A stretch of DNA of 49,321 bases from CAZSLZ01 sp964607865 (GTDB taxonomy: Bacteria > Vulcanimicrobiota > JAJTBE01 > CAZSLZ01). The position numbers and the translations under genes are program-made. Under the pieces are notes generated by a model. It was not told the DNA's origin, did not search any database, and was given only the letters and a program-made list of their open reading frames with translations. This document shows, one piece after another, positions 16,929 to 25,592 of the stretch (positions are counted from its first letter, which is position 1; each line of letters begins with the position of its first letter). Location of the stretch: positions 1-49,321 of the forward strand of contig CAZSLZ010000005.1 in assembly GCA_964607865.1 (NCBI GenBank). Reading direction: 5' to 3'.

Positions 16929-19349
16929 ATGAAAGAACAAAACCTTCAAACCATATTAAATGATTACCTTCAAGACAACAGCTCACATGAAAATCTTTTC
17001 CAATCACCAGAGATTATCGACATGCTGGCAGCTGGCAATTTGTTATCCAATCCTGTTTTTTTCAGCAACCTTAACCCTTCTGATAAAAATAATTCTAAAA
17101 TTATAGAAAAAACCCTTCACTTGATAAAATCTCTGGCTGCCAGAATTAAACAGGATAAAGAATCCCGCCAGGAAGAAATAGAAAGTTACAAAGAGAAATG
17201 CCGGAATTTAGAAAACTATATCAAGGAAGTTGAAAACACATCCCGCCTTATGGGCAAACAGAATCTGGTTCTCTCATACTTTTATCAGGCCAGCCAGATG
17301 ATTTCCTCAAGCCTGAACTTTAAATATATTATCCGAAGTATTGTCGAAATGTTGGCGAATATATTCGGCGATTGCTTCTGTTGCCTGCTTGATGTGGACG
17401 AAAATGGAAAACTCCAGGCATCCCCCAGCAACCCCCAGTCTATTGCCAAGTTTACAGAATTCTTTAACAATAACATCGATATGGAAGTAGGCCAAGGGTG
17501 TGAGGGAGCCTGTATCGAAGAACAGGTCCCCTTTCAGATAACCGATGTCAACGAAGACCCTCAATATAAACCTTTTTTAAAACTGGCGCAGGAGTTCAAT
17601 TACCAGGCTGTTCTTTCAGTGCCCATGATCATCCGTGGCAATGTGGAGGGTTGCATTTCAATTTACAGTTACCAGAAAAGATTCTTCCCTGAGGAAGATA
17701 CCCGGATACTGGTAATGTTTGCCGATCAGGCCGCCAGGGCGATTGAAAATGCAAAATTATACCAGAAAACCGACGAAAATCTTCAAAATCGAATCAGCGA
17801 ACTTTCCCTTATGCGGGAAATAGATCTGGCTATAATTGACAATAAGAAAATGTCCCAGATATCAACAATCTTAATAGCTGGCATGGAACGTGTCTTTCCG
17901 GGTTACGGTTTTGCCATGGATCTTTCAAAATTTGAAGAGGAACTGTTTAAATCCAACTCAACTTTTGACAATATCAACCTGGATAAGGAATATTTCCAGA
18001 AACTCAATGAACAAGTTCTTTCCGACGGAGTTAACATTGACGAAATTTATACCAGAAATGCCTTTTTCGCGAAGGTTTACGGTTTCCCCATCAACTACCA
18101 GGACGAGGTGGTGGGATCCTTCTGGATCCTTTCCATAGATTTACAGAACTCTGATGAAGATCTTGTGGACTTTACCCGCTGGGTTCTCTCCCAGGTATCT
18201 ATGGCCATAGAAAAACGAAAAACTCTTGCTCAGCTTATTCACGCCGAAAAAATGAATGTCATGGGCACAATGCTTTCAGGTATAACCCACGAACTGAATA
18301 ACCCTCTCAGCCGTATTCTGGGGGTAGCCGAGATGGCCAGGGAAACTCGAAGCCTGGACGAGATTGATAACCACCTGGAAATTATCCGCAAAGAATCTTT
18401 AAGAAGCAAGCGTATTATGGAAGACTTCCTGGCTTTTGCCCGGAAATACAAATCGGATAAAACTCCCAATCCCATTAACAAGGTCATTGAAGATACAATT
18501 CAACTGTGGAATTACCAGAAAAAAACCGAAGAGGTGGAATTGACCACTGACCTGGAAAAAGATTTGTATGCCAGCATAAATGTGAACAGGGTTCAGCAGG
18601 TTTTCCTTAACATGATTGTTAATGCATATCATGCCATGACTACCACCGACAGAAAGAACAAGTTGAAGATTTCTACCCGCAAAGCCGGTGATGATATGGT
18701 CCGGGTAATATTTGAAGACAATGGCCCGGGTATAAAAAAGGAAGTTATAAACAAGATATTCCAGCCTTTCTTTACCACCAAGGAAAAAGGCAAGGGCACC
18801 GGCCTGGGTTTGAGCCTGTCCAGGGATATTATTAAAGAACATGACGGAGAAATACAGGTTGAAAGCGAACTTGGAAAGGGAACCCGGTTTATAATTGATT
18901 TGCCTGCCTGCAAACCCGCCCAGAAAGATGAAGAAGAGAAGAAAAAGGAAAAACAGGCTGTAAAGAAAGAGGGTATATGTGTCTTAATGGCAGAAGACGA
19001 TAAACTGATTCAGAAATTTGTTACCACTTTTCTTAAAAAATCGGGATATAAAATTGAAACCGTTACCAACGGACGCTTATGCCTGGAAAAACTGGAACAG
19101 AAAGATTATGATGTAATTGTTTCAGATATGGTAATGCCCGACCTGCGGGGGGATCAGATGATAGATATTTTAAAGGCTGACAACCCGGATTTACTGAAAA
19201 AACTCATCCTGTGTACCGGTGATGTTCTGGATAAGGAAAGGCTGGGAGATTTCGAATCATTTGGAATTCATGTAATGTACAAGCCCTTTGAGCTTGTAGA
19301 ATTGAAAAAATTGATTGAAGAAAAGCTGGCTGTTATCGGAAACTCATAA
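16929..19349 (+). CDS. GAF-domain hybrid histidine kinase with receiver
   Basis: This 806-residue soluble sensor kinase has a helical N-terminus with a coiled coil (about 60-105), a GAF domain (about 115-260), a second GAF-like region (about 285-430), a HisKA dimerisation domain with the phospho-acceptor H454 in 'GITHELNNPL', a HATPase with 'DNGPGI' and 'GTGLGLSLS', and a C-terminal receiver (about 685-800) with phospho-acceptor D733 in 'VSDMVMPD'. All catalytic motifs are intact. I chose the ATG at 16929 (AAGGG at 16916-16920); a GTG at 16920 is too close to that site. It is divergent from the CHAT fusion gene across 149 nt and its last 17 nt overlap convergent fliP. The signal and output partner are unknown. 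Confidence 0.93.
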   Translation: MKEQNLQTILNDYLQDNSSHENLFQSPEIIDMLAAGNLLSNPVFFSNLNPSDKNNSKIIEKTLHLIKSLAARIKQDKESRQEEIESYKEKCRNLENYIKEVENTSRLMGKQNLVLSYFYQASQMISSSLNFKYIIRSIVEMLANIFGDCFCCLLDVDENGKLQASPSNPQSIAKFTEFFNNNIDMEVGQGCEGACIEEQVPFQITDVNEDPQYKPFLKLAQEFNYQAVLSVPMIIRGNVEGCISIYSYQKRFFPEEDTRILVMFADQAARAIENAKLYQKTDENLQNRISELSLMREIDLAIIDNKKMSQISTILIAGMERVFPGYGFAMDLSKFEEELFKSNSTFDNINLDKEYFQKLNEQVLSDGVNIDEIYTRNAFFAKVYGFPINYQDEVVGSFWILSIDLQNSDEDLVDFTRWVLSQVSMAIEKRKTLAQLIHAEKMNVMGTMLSGITHELNNPLSRILGVAEMARETRSLDEIDNHLEIIRKESLRSKRIMEDFLAFARKYKSDKTPNPINKVIEDTIQLWNYQKKTEEVELTTDLEKDLYASINVNRVQQVFLNMIVNAYHAMTTTDRKNKLKISTRKAGDDMVRVIFEDNGPGIKKEVINKIFQPFFTTKEKGKGTGLGLSLSRDIIKEHDGEIQVESELGKGTRFIIDLPACKPAQKDEEEKKKEKQAVKKEGICVLMAEDDKLIQKFVTTFLKKSGYKIETVTNGRLCLEKLEQKDYDVIVSDMVMPDLRGDQMIDILKADNPDLLKKLILCTGDVLDKERLGDFESFGIHVMYKPFELVELKKLIEEKLAVIGNS

Positions 19350-20103
19350 TAATCGACCTGACTACCAGATACCATCCATCCACCAGGACAAAAATCATAA
19401 TTTTGATGGGCAGAGATATCATCATGGGCGGCAGCATAAACATACCAATTGACATGAGGACCGACGCCACCACCAGATCTATAACCAGAAAGGTAATAAA
19501 CAGGGCGAAGCCCATGGTGAAAGCAGTTCTTAATTCACTCAGAACAAATGAGGGAATTAAAATCATGGTGTTTATATCTTCGGGAGTTTTGGGCCGGGGT
19601 GAATCGGAAGCATACAAAAACAGCTCCAGGTCTTTTTCCCGGGTATATTTGAACATAAATTTTCTCAGGGGTTTTTCCACGGCGGTTAAAGCTTCTTTCT
19701 GGGTAATCTGTTCCTGCATATAAGGTTGTATAGCTTCATCGTTAATGGTCCTGAAAGTGGGGAACATGGTAAGAAAGGTAAGAAACAGGGCAAAGGAAAG
19801 CAGAACCGGGTTGGGGGGAATCTGCTGGGTGCCCAGGGCATGACGCAGAAAAGAAAGAACAATGACTATGCGGGTAAATGAAGTGGTCATAATTATTATG
19901 GCTGGGGCCAGGGATAAAATGGTAATTAGAATGAGAATTTGCATGGTGGTAGCGACTTTTTGGGGCGAATCGGTTTCTTCCCAGTTCATTTCAATGTTTG
20001 GAACGGGGATCATCTGGGCGTGAGCCACCGATACCTTGGCAATGGCCAAAAAGGCAAAGACTAAAAGAAATATAGCCAATATTTTTCTGCTACCAGTTAA
20101 CAA
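19333..20103 (-). CDS. fliP: Flagellar export-gate protein FliP
   Basis: This approximately 256-residue protein is a core subunit of the export gate at the base of the flagellum. Evidence is an N-terminal signal peptide ending near 'AHA', the hydrophobic family core 'MTTSFTRIVIVLSFLRHALGTQQIPPNPVL' region, and the C-terminal helices with 'LPPMMISLPIKIMIFVLVDGW'. GGAGG at 20117-20113 is 9 nt from a TTG at 20103, which I take as the start. The TTG at 20112 directly abuts that site and overlaps the fliN stop. No fliO lies between fliN and fliP. It is the last flagellar gene seen and overlaps the convergent kinase gene by 17 nt, so fliQ, fliR, flhB and flhA must be elsewhere. Confidence 0.95.
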   Translation of the reverse strand: MLTGSRKILAIFLLVFAFLAIAKVSVAHAQMIPVPNIEMNWEETDSPQKVATTMQILILITILSLAPAIIIMTTSFTRIVIVLSFLRHALGTQQIPPNPVLLSFALFLTFLTMFPTFRTINDEAIQPYMQEQITQKEALTAVEKPLRKFMFKYTREKDLELFLYASDSPRPKTPEDINTMILIPSFVLSELRTAFTMGFALFITFLVIDLVVASVLMSIGMFMLPPMMISLPIKIMIFVLVDGWYLVVRSIIMSFR

Positions 20104-20108
20104 TACTA

Positions 20109-21080
20109 TCAACCTCCTGAAGGATTGGCTGCATCGCCGGGGTTGTGAACATCAATAACCCTGATACCGAAATTTTCTTCAATAACAATTACCTCACCGA
20201 ATCCCACCAGTTTTTCGTTAACAAACAATTCTACGGGTTCGCCGGCAAGTTTTTCAAGTTCTATAACCTTGCCAGGCCCCAGTTCCACCAGTTCTTTAAC
20301 ACTGATACCGGTTTTTCCAAGAACCACTGTCAACTCCAGGGGAATATCCATAATGAGGCCAAGGCCTGCCGGGTTTTGTTCTTCGTCAGATTCAGTCAAT
20401 TGGGAAAAAGCCGCTTTTCTGTACATGGGAGTCCCTCCTTGTTGTTTACCTGGTTTAGCACCAGCAGACGCTTTTGCGGAAACCGCCGGTTGGCTTATAC
20501 GGGCTTCACTTTTTAAAGCCAGTTGCCTGGCCAGCTCGGAAGCGAAATCCGTTGGAAACAACACTTCCATATTGAATTTGGCCAGATTTTCCAATTCCAG
20601 TTCATATTCAAAACAAACCATTTCCAGGTTCTGTAAAAGTTTTTTAAGTTGTTTTTCCGGCTCCCCGAGTTTTACATTTATTTTTCTCAGTAAATTATCC
20701 GATAATATGGTTTCCAGGGTTCCGGCAATCTGGTTTATAGCTTCCTCGAGCACACTCATGTGCAGTTCATCAAATTCAGTCATGGGTGAAGACCCATCAC
20801 CGCCGATAATCAAATCTATGAGAACCGCCAGGTTTGATTTTGAAAAAACCAGGTAAGTATTTCCCAGAATTCCCGATGAAATGGTAATGGGAAAAGCAAA
20901 AAAATCCTTACGCGCCAGCATTTTGGTTTCTTTGCCTGCCAGTTTGTCTATCAGGGTTGCCTCGGCGATTTCTAAATTTCTGTTTAAAATTGTAGATAGT
21001 ACTTCCTGGTTTGCCTGCATCCACAAACTCGAAAGCTCCATTAAAGTCTTCTGTTCATTCGCATTAATTAACTCTGCCAT
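20109..21080 (-). CDS. fliY: FliY-type flagellar switch protein (CheC-like plus FliN/SpoA)
   Basis: This 323-residue switch protein has a CheC/FliY-like region (about 10-195), including an acidic patch 'DELHMSVLEEAINQIAG' that resembles the E-x2-N helices of CheC. A Gln/Gly/Ala-rich linker (195-235) follows, then the FliN-type SpoA domain (243-315, 'MDIPLELTVVLGKTGISVKELVELGPGKVIELE'). Classic FliN is only about 130 residues, so this is the longer FliY form found in Gram-positives, spirochaetes and Thermotoga. In FliY the CheC part can dephosphorylate CheY-P, but only one convincing E-x2-N motif is visible here. No EIDALL motif is present at the N-terminus. The start codon overlaps the ribosome-binding GAGGAA of the fliM tail, showing tight coupling. 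Confidence 0.9.
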   Translation of the reverse strand: MAELINANEQKTLMELSSLWMQANQEVLSTILNRNLEIAEATLIDKLAGKETKMLARKDFFAFPITISSGILGNTYLVFSKSNLAVLIDLIIGGDGSSPMTEFDELHMSVLEEAINQIAGTLETILSDNLLRKINVKLGEPEKQLKKLLQNLEMVCFEYELELENLAKFNMEVLFPTDFASELARQLALKSEARISQPAVSAKASAGAKPGKQQGGTPMYRKAAFSQLTESDEEQNPAGLGLIMDIPLELTVVLGKTGISVKELVELGPGKVIELEKLAGEPVELFVNEKLVGFGEVIVIEENFGIRVIDVHNPGDAANPSGG

Positions 21081-21081
21081 T

Positions 21082-22611
21082 TTATTCCTCTTCTTGTATT
21101 GTTGAAGTTATTTGTACCGCCATCTTCTTGCCTTTCATCCCCACCTTGCCGAAATATTTCAACTTTCCATTGACTTTTACATTTAAATTTTCGTTAACTT
21201 TGTGGTCCAGCACAATTACACCGCCCTGCTTCAATTGTATTGTATCCAGGGCAGGTATGCGTTTCTTCTTGAATTCCACGGAAACAGGGATATTCAATTT
21301 CTTGATATTGGCTCCCAGTTTGACATTGGTTAAATCCATATCAACAGTCTGAAATTCTTCCCTGGTTCTTCTAAACCTTCCAAAATGGGGGCCCAGGAAA
21401 TTATAAGGCACACTTATAGTCAGGTAGCCGGCAATTCCGTTAAATTTTATCTCATAAATTTTCCTGACCAGAATTTCATCCTCGGATAAGGTCTTGGGAA
21501 TCATCTGGCCATCAGTTTCGATAATTTCAATTTGGGGATCAATAGGCGCCAGTTTATTGAATACATCCTGGTAAAACCGCAAAACATTATTGAAAATATC
21601 AGAAACCACATATTTTTCGAAATCCGTCAGTTTTCTCAACGGCGTAATACTGGTCCCGGTACCCCCCATCAGTTTTTCCAGGATGCAGTAAAACTGATGA
21701 ATTGAATACTCAACAACTCCGGTGGGCAAACCCGGGCCCAGGGAAAATATGCCTATAACATTGGGGGAGGCGCTTCCCCGGAACATTTCTCCGTAATTTC
21801 GCTGGTCGATTTCAATCAAATTTACATCCACACCGCTGCGGAGTATCTTTGCCAGATAATTGGTAAGATAACGAGGGATTGATTCAAAATAAGATTTTAT
21901 TTTGCGAACCTGATCCCGGGATAATTTCTCTGGATGCCGGAAGTCATAAAGCTTGTAACGATGACTGAAACTGTGGCTGGAAGGAGAAGTAAGCGTATCA
22001 AAAATCTCCTTGCGGGAAACTTTTTCGAAAGCAGGCTTGGAAGTTTTTGGCTTGTCAGTCTCAGCTTCTTTTGCCACAGGTTTGGGTTCGTCCACATTAA
22101 TGGAATTAATCAGGGCGTCAATATCATCCTGGCTTAACAGTGAATCGCCTTCTGAGGGGCTCTCCCTGGGAGGAGTAGAAGAAATCTTCATTTTAGGTTT
22201 CGGGGGAGTTTTTTCCAGGGGAATTTCCCTGGTTTCCGCTCCTGATTCATCGCTGGAAACCCCGAGAAGCTGGTCTATCTCATCCTGGCTGATGAGTTCT
22301 CCCGCATCGGAATCAGTCAATGCCTTGTTGGCAGGAGGTTCCTCCGCAGAATCATCATCGCCGCCTAATAAAGCGTCGATCTCATCCTGGTTAATCACGC
22401 CGCCGGAATCGGAAGGAGCTTCCTCCTTTGAAGCTGAGCTCTCCTCTTCCATGTTTCCTTCCAGAAGTGCGTCAATGTCATCCTGGCTTACCAGGCCGGA
22501 TGAAGCTTGTTCGGGTTGGGAATTCTCTTTTTCGGGCTCTGCACTGCCATCCCCTTCAGGGTTACTAAACAGGGCATCCAACTCATCTTGATTTAAAATA
22601 TCGTCACTCAT
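21082..22611 (-). CDS. fliM: Flagellar motor switch protein FliM with five CheY-binding-type motifs
   Basis: This 509-residue switch protein is much longer than usual (about 330). The core is ordinary: the middle domain (about 205-400, 'LYDFRHPEKLSRDQVRKIKSYFE' region) and a C-terminal SpoA domain (about 425-505). The extra length is an N-terminal 180-residue acidic, Ser/Pro/Glu-rich segment carrying five copies of the [L/I]xxQDEIDALL motif at residues 5-15, 40-50, 72-82, 106-116 and 158-168. A single such motif at the FliM N-terminus binds phospho-CheY in well-studied bacteria. Here the rotor could bind several CheY-P per subunit. The ATG follows AGGATAAT. It sits between fliI and fliY in the minus-strand flagellar operon. 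Confidence 0.95.
   Translation of the reverse strand: MSDDILNQDELDALFSNPEGDGSAEPEKENSQPEQASSGLVSQDDIDALLEGNMEEESSASKEEAPSDSGGVINQDEIDALLGGDDDSAEEPPANKALTDSDAGELISQDEIDQLLGVSSDESGAETREIPLEKTPPKPKMKISSTPPRESPSEGDSLLSQDDIDALINSINVDEPKPVAKEAETDKPKTSKPAFEKVSRKEIFDTLTSPSSHSFSHRYKLYDFRHPEKLSRDQVRKIKSYFESIPRYLTNYLAKILRSGVDVNLIEIDQRNYGEMFRGSASPNVIGIFSLGPGLPTGVVEYSIHQFYCILEKLMGGTGTSITPLRKLTDFEKYVVSDIFNNVLRFYQDVFNKLAPIDPQIEIIETDGQMIPKTLSEDEILVRKIYEIKFNGIAGYLTISVPYNFLGPHFGRFRRTREEFQTVDMDLTNVKLGANIKKLNIPVSVEFKKKRIPALDTIQLKQGGVIVLDHKVNENLNVKVNGKLKYFGKVGMKGKKMAVQITSTIQEEE
22108..22599 (-). repeat. Five-fold repeat of the EIDALL motif inside fliM
   Basis: The DNA encoding FliM residues 5-168 carries five degenerate copies of an 11-codon unit (consensus LxSQDEIDALL) spaced 32-52 codons apart by acidic linkers. 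The linkers do not resemble each other, so the motif itself appears to be conserved or repeatedly selected rather than a fresh tandem duplication. Confidence 0.85.
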
Positions 22612-22633
22612 ATTATCCTACTCCCAGACCAGA

Positions 22634-23986
22634 TCAAAATAAATTTACCAGTTGATCTACAGTGTCATCAAAATTTGTATCTTCAAATATTCCCTGTCGC
22701 AAAAAGTTATTAATTACATCAATTTTTTCCAGGGCATAATCAATTTCCTGGTTGCTGCCCACGCTATATGCTCCTATATTTATCAGGTCTTCAGATTCCC
22801 TGTAAGTTGCCAGTACCTGCCTCATGTGGGAGGCGCTTCTCTTGTGTTCCTCGGAAGCAATGGCGGTCATCAACCTGCTGACACTGGCCAGTACATCTAT
22901 TGAAGGATAATGGTTCCGTTCTGCCAGTGCCCTGGTTAACACCACGTGGCCATCCAGAATTGAACGCATGGAATCCGCCACGGGATCGTTCATGTCATCG
23001 CCCTCCACCAGTACGGTATAAATTCCCGTAATTGAGCCATTCACCGATGTTCCCGATCTCTCCAGCAACTGGGGTAACAGGGCAAAAACCGACGGGGTAT
23101 AACCCCGGGTTGTGGGGGGTTCGCCCACTGCCAGGCCTACTTCTCTTTGTGCCATGGCAATACGAGTGGAGGAATCCATCATAAGCAACACATCCAGCCC
23201 CATATCCCTGAAATATTCCGCTATGGCTGTGGCAGTCAGGGCGCCCTTGATTCGCAGGAGTGGCGGCTGGTCTGAGGTTACTGCAACCACTACAGATTTT
23301 TTTAACCCTTCGTCGGTAAGGTCTCTGTGAATAAATTCCGGGACCTCTCTTCCCCTTTCACCGATAAGGGCAATAACGTTAACGTCGGCGCTGGCGTTCC
23401 GGGCTATCATACCCAGAACCGTGCTTTTTCCCACTCCGCTGCCGGCAAAAATCCCGATTCTCTGTCCTTTTCCCAGGGTTATCAGGCCATCAATTGCTCG
23501 AACTCCAGTGGCCATGGGGTCGGTTATGGGGGATCTATCCAGGGGCAGAGGTGGGGAATTGACCACATTTACAAATTTTTCAGAATATATCTCACCTTTA
23601 TTGTCGATGGGATTACCCAGCCCGTCCAGGACCCGGCCCAGCAAATCCTTGGTAACTCCAGTTTTCAGGGGTTTTCCCGTGCTGAGAACCAGGTTTCCGG
23701 GTTGAATACCCGACATGCTTTTAAAGGGCATGAGGATAACCCGGTTTTCTCTAAAGCCCACCACCTCGGCGGGAACCCGGTTCCCGTCGTTTTCATAAAT
23801 CCAGCAGAAATCTCCCACAGATGCAGGAGGCCCCATAGATTCAACGATAGTGCCGATAACCTGGGTCAGTTTCCCGTAAAACTTATAAAAATTGGCCCTG
23901 TCAACCTGGCCAATCAGGCGTTCCAACCTGTTATTAATCTTCTTTTCAATTTCTTCAAATTTCTGGTTAACCGGAGATGATATCAC
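22634..23986 (-). CDS. fliI: Flagellum-specific ATPase FliI
   Basis: This approximately 450-residue ATPase energises the release of export substrates at the type III gate. It has the F1-beta-like fold, with Walker A 'GIFAGSGVGKST' (about residues 178-189), the 'LMMDSSTR' Walker B strand and 'GEPPTTRGYTPSVFALLPQLLERSG', a FliI/type III ATPase hallmark. I chose the GTG at 23986 because GGAGG (23997-23993) lies 6 nt upstream and the length fits the family; an ATG at 24019 would lengthen it by 11 residues and deepen the overlap with fliH to 53 nt. The gene overlaps the end of fliH by 20 nt, and FliH is its known negative regulator and partner. Confidence 0.96.
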   Translation of the reverse strand: MISSPVNQKFEEIEKKINNRLERLIGQVDRANFYKFYGKLTQVIGTIVESMGPPASVGDFCWIYENDGNRVPAEVVGFRENRVILMPFKSMSGIQPGNLVLSTGKPLKTGVTKDLLGRVLDGLGNPIDNKGEIYSEKFVNVVNSPPLPLDRSPITDPMATGVRAIDGLITLGKGQRIGIFAGSGVGKSTVLGMIARNASADVNVIALIGERGREVPEFIHRDLTDEGLKKSVVVAVTSDQPPLLRIKGALTATAIAEYFRDMGLDVLLMMDSSTRIAMAQREVGLAVGEPPTTRGYTPSVFALLPQLLERSGTSVNGSITGIYTVLVEGDDMNDPVADSMRSILDGHVVLTRALAERNHYPSIDVLASVSRLMTAIASEEHKRSASHMRQVLATYRESEDLINIGAYSVGSNQEIDYALEKIDVINNFLRQGIFEDTNFDDTVDQLVNLF

Positions 23987-24638
23987 TGGCAACCTCCAAT
24001 TGGCTGTCGATAGTGGCATCCACTATGCCGGCCTGGGAGCTTACCAGACAGCCGCCTTTTTCAATATCATCCTTGGGCAGAACTTCTATATCGCTTATAA
24101 GATCTGATGAAGAAATCAGGTTTTCCCGTTCTTTTATAATTTTTTCCACCTCGGAACGATTCACCGTTATTTGTACTATATCTCGCCGGGTTAATTCCCG
24201 GGAAGCTTCCCGGATGGTCCTCAAAATTTGCTCGTCGTCCTGTTCCAATTCCTTGTTCAATATTTTCTTTATAACGACTTTTGACAATTCCAGAATTCTG
24301 GGCTCCAGGTTTTCCATTAACCGGTCCAGGGATTTTGAAATTTCTTCCTCGGCCTGCTCGGCCCTGCGGGCTATTTCATCGCCCCTTTCCAGACTATCTT
24401 CATATCCCTTGCTCTGGCCTTCCTCCAGGCCCTCGTTATAACCCTTTTCATAGCCGTCCTTCCGGGCCTGCTCCTTCATCTCTGCGGCGGTTTTTTCCGC
24501 ATTTTTCAAGATAATTTCGCCCTTTTTCCGGGCCAGGCTCAATAGGTTTTCAGCTATTTCCTTGCTTTTTAAAAAACTCTCCATGGATTTCTGGTAATGA
24601 TTCTCGTCAACAGGCCCGGCATCGTAGTTGTTATACAT
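23967..24638 (-). CDS. fliH: Flagellar assembly protein FliH
   Basis: This approximately 223-residue protein binds FliI and couples it to the export gate. The first half is a long helical, charged coiled coil with the Gly-spaced 'GYEKGYNEGLEEGQSKGYEDS' region (the GxxxG-type repeats typical of FliH), and the C-terminal half is the V-ATPase subunit E-like domain. The ATG at 24638 is preferred because AGAGG lies 6 nt upstream and it overlaps the fliG stop by only 8 nt; the open frame extends back to 24704 with no good site. It is placed between fliG and fliI as in most flagellar operons. Confidence 0.93.
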   Translation of the reverse strand: MYNNYDAGPVDENHYQKSMESFLKSKEIAENLLSLARKKGEIILKNAEKTAAEMKEQARKDGYEKGYNEGLEEGQSKGYEDSLERGDEIARRAEQAEEEISKSLDRLMENLEPRILELSKVVIKKILNKELEQDDEQILRTIREASRELTRRDIVQITVNRSEVEKIIKERENLISSSDLISDIEVLPKDDIEKGGCLVSSQAGIVDATIDSQLEVASDIISG

Positions 24639-25590
24639 ATACTTCCTCTTGTTTTCGGACTGTGATCTCTCCAGCTTCTTCCATTCTTCGAATGGTTTCC
24701 ACAATTTCTTGCTGGGCAGCTTCTACTTCTCTTAAAGGAACTTTTCCCATGGATTCTATATCTTCCTGCAAAACCTTGCTGGCTCTCTCAGAAAGATTAT
24801 TCATAATCAATTCCTTGATTTCGTCGGAAGCTTTCTTCATGGCCAGGGCCAGAGTGGACATATTGACATCCTTGAGTACTTTCTGAATACTCTTGGCCTC
24901 CAGTTGAACCATATCTTCGAAAACAAACATCTGGCTGCGAATTTCCTCGGCTAACTCGGGGTAGTCTTCTTCCAACTGTTCGATGATAACTTTTTCCGAG
25001 TTGCGCCCTACACCCCGCATAATCTTTACCAGGGAATCGACGCCTCCCACTTCCACAGCTTTAGAGGAAGCGAGCAGGTTCAGTTTTTCTCCCAACATTC
25101 TGTCCAGCAGTTTTAGAACCCAATGACTGGGGGATTCCATGGAAGAAATTCTATAGGCGATTTCAGCCTGTATTCTTTCAGGCAAGGCGGAAAGCAGGCT
25201 GCTGGCTTGATCCGGAGGCAGGTAAGATACCACAAAGGCAATTACCTGGGGATGCTCGTGTATAATGATTTCCAACAGTTGTTTCTGGTCGGCTCTCTGC
25301 AGAAAATCCAATGAGAATAACTGTTCGTTGCCGTAAGACCGTTTCAGAATTTCCGATGAAAAGTCTTTTTCGAACACAATGGTATCGTTTTCGTCGGGTA
25401 GCATCTGCATAAACTCCATCAATACCTGGTTCAATTGTTCCTTGGAAATATTCTTCATTTCCGCGGAAATTTCTGCCAGTTGCCGCACATCAAAATGATT
25501 CATATGCTGGGTAATTAGAGATGCATCTTCCAATCCCAGCAGCATCAGAATGATTGCTGCCTTTTGTTTTCCGCTTAACCTAACGGCCAT
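24631..25590 (-). CDS. fliG: Flagellar motor switch protein FliG
   Basis: This 319-residue rotor protein transmits torque from the stator. Evidence is the N-terminal FliF-binding domain ('LSGKQKAAIILMLLG'), the EHPQ motif of the middle domain ('IIHEHPQVIAFVVSYL'), and the C-terminal torque helix with charged residues ('LKDVNMSTLALAMKKASDEIKELIMNNLSERAS', including the conserved K/D/E/R pattern). Length and order match the family. It starts just after fliF stops (3-nt gap) and its own end contains the ribosome-binding site of fliH. Confidence 0.97.
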   Translation of the reverse strand: MAVRLSGKQKAAIILMLLGLEDASLITQHMNHFDVRQLAEISAEMKNISKEQLNQVLMEFMQMLPDENDTIVFEKDFSSEILKRSYGNEQLFSLDFLQRADQKQLLEIIIHEHPQVIAFVVSYLPPDQASSLLSALPERIQAEIAYRISSMESPSHWVLKLLDRMLGEKLNLLASSKAVEVGGVDSLVKIMRGVGRNSEKVIIEQLEEDYPELAEEIRSQMFVFEDMVQLEAKSIQKVLKDVNMSTLALAMKKASDEIKELIMNNLSERASKVLQEDIESMGKVPLREVEAAQQEIVETIRRMEEAGEITVRKQEEVYV

Positions 25591-25592
25591 AA

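Noticed and set aside
22010..22591. 193-codon open frame antisense to the fliM repeat region
   Set aside because: Composition (Ser/Gly/Pro) mirrors the acidic repeat region of fliM. No start signal.
23327..23980. 217-codon open frame antisense to fliI
   Set aside because: It is a shadow of the well-supported fliI gene on the other strand.
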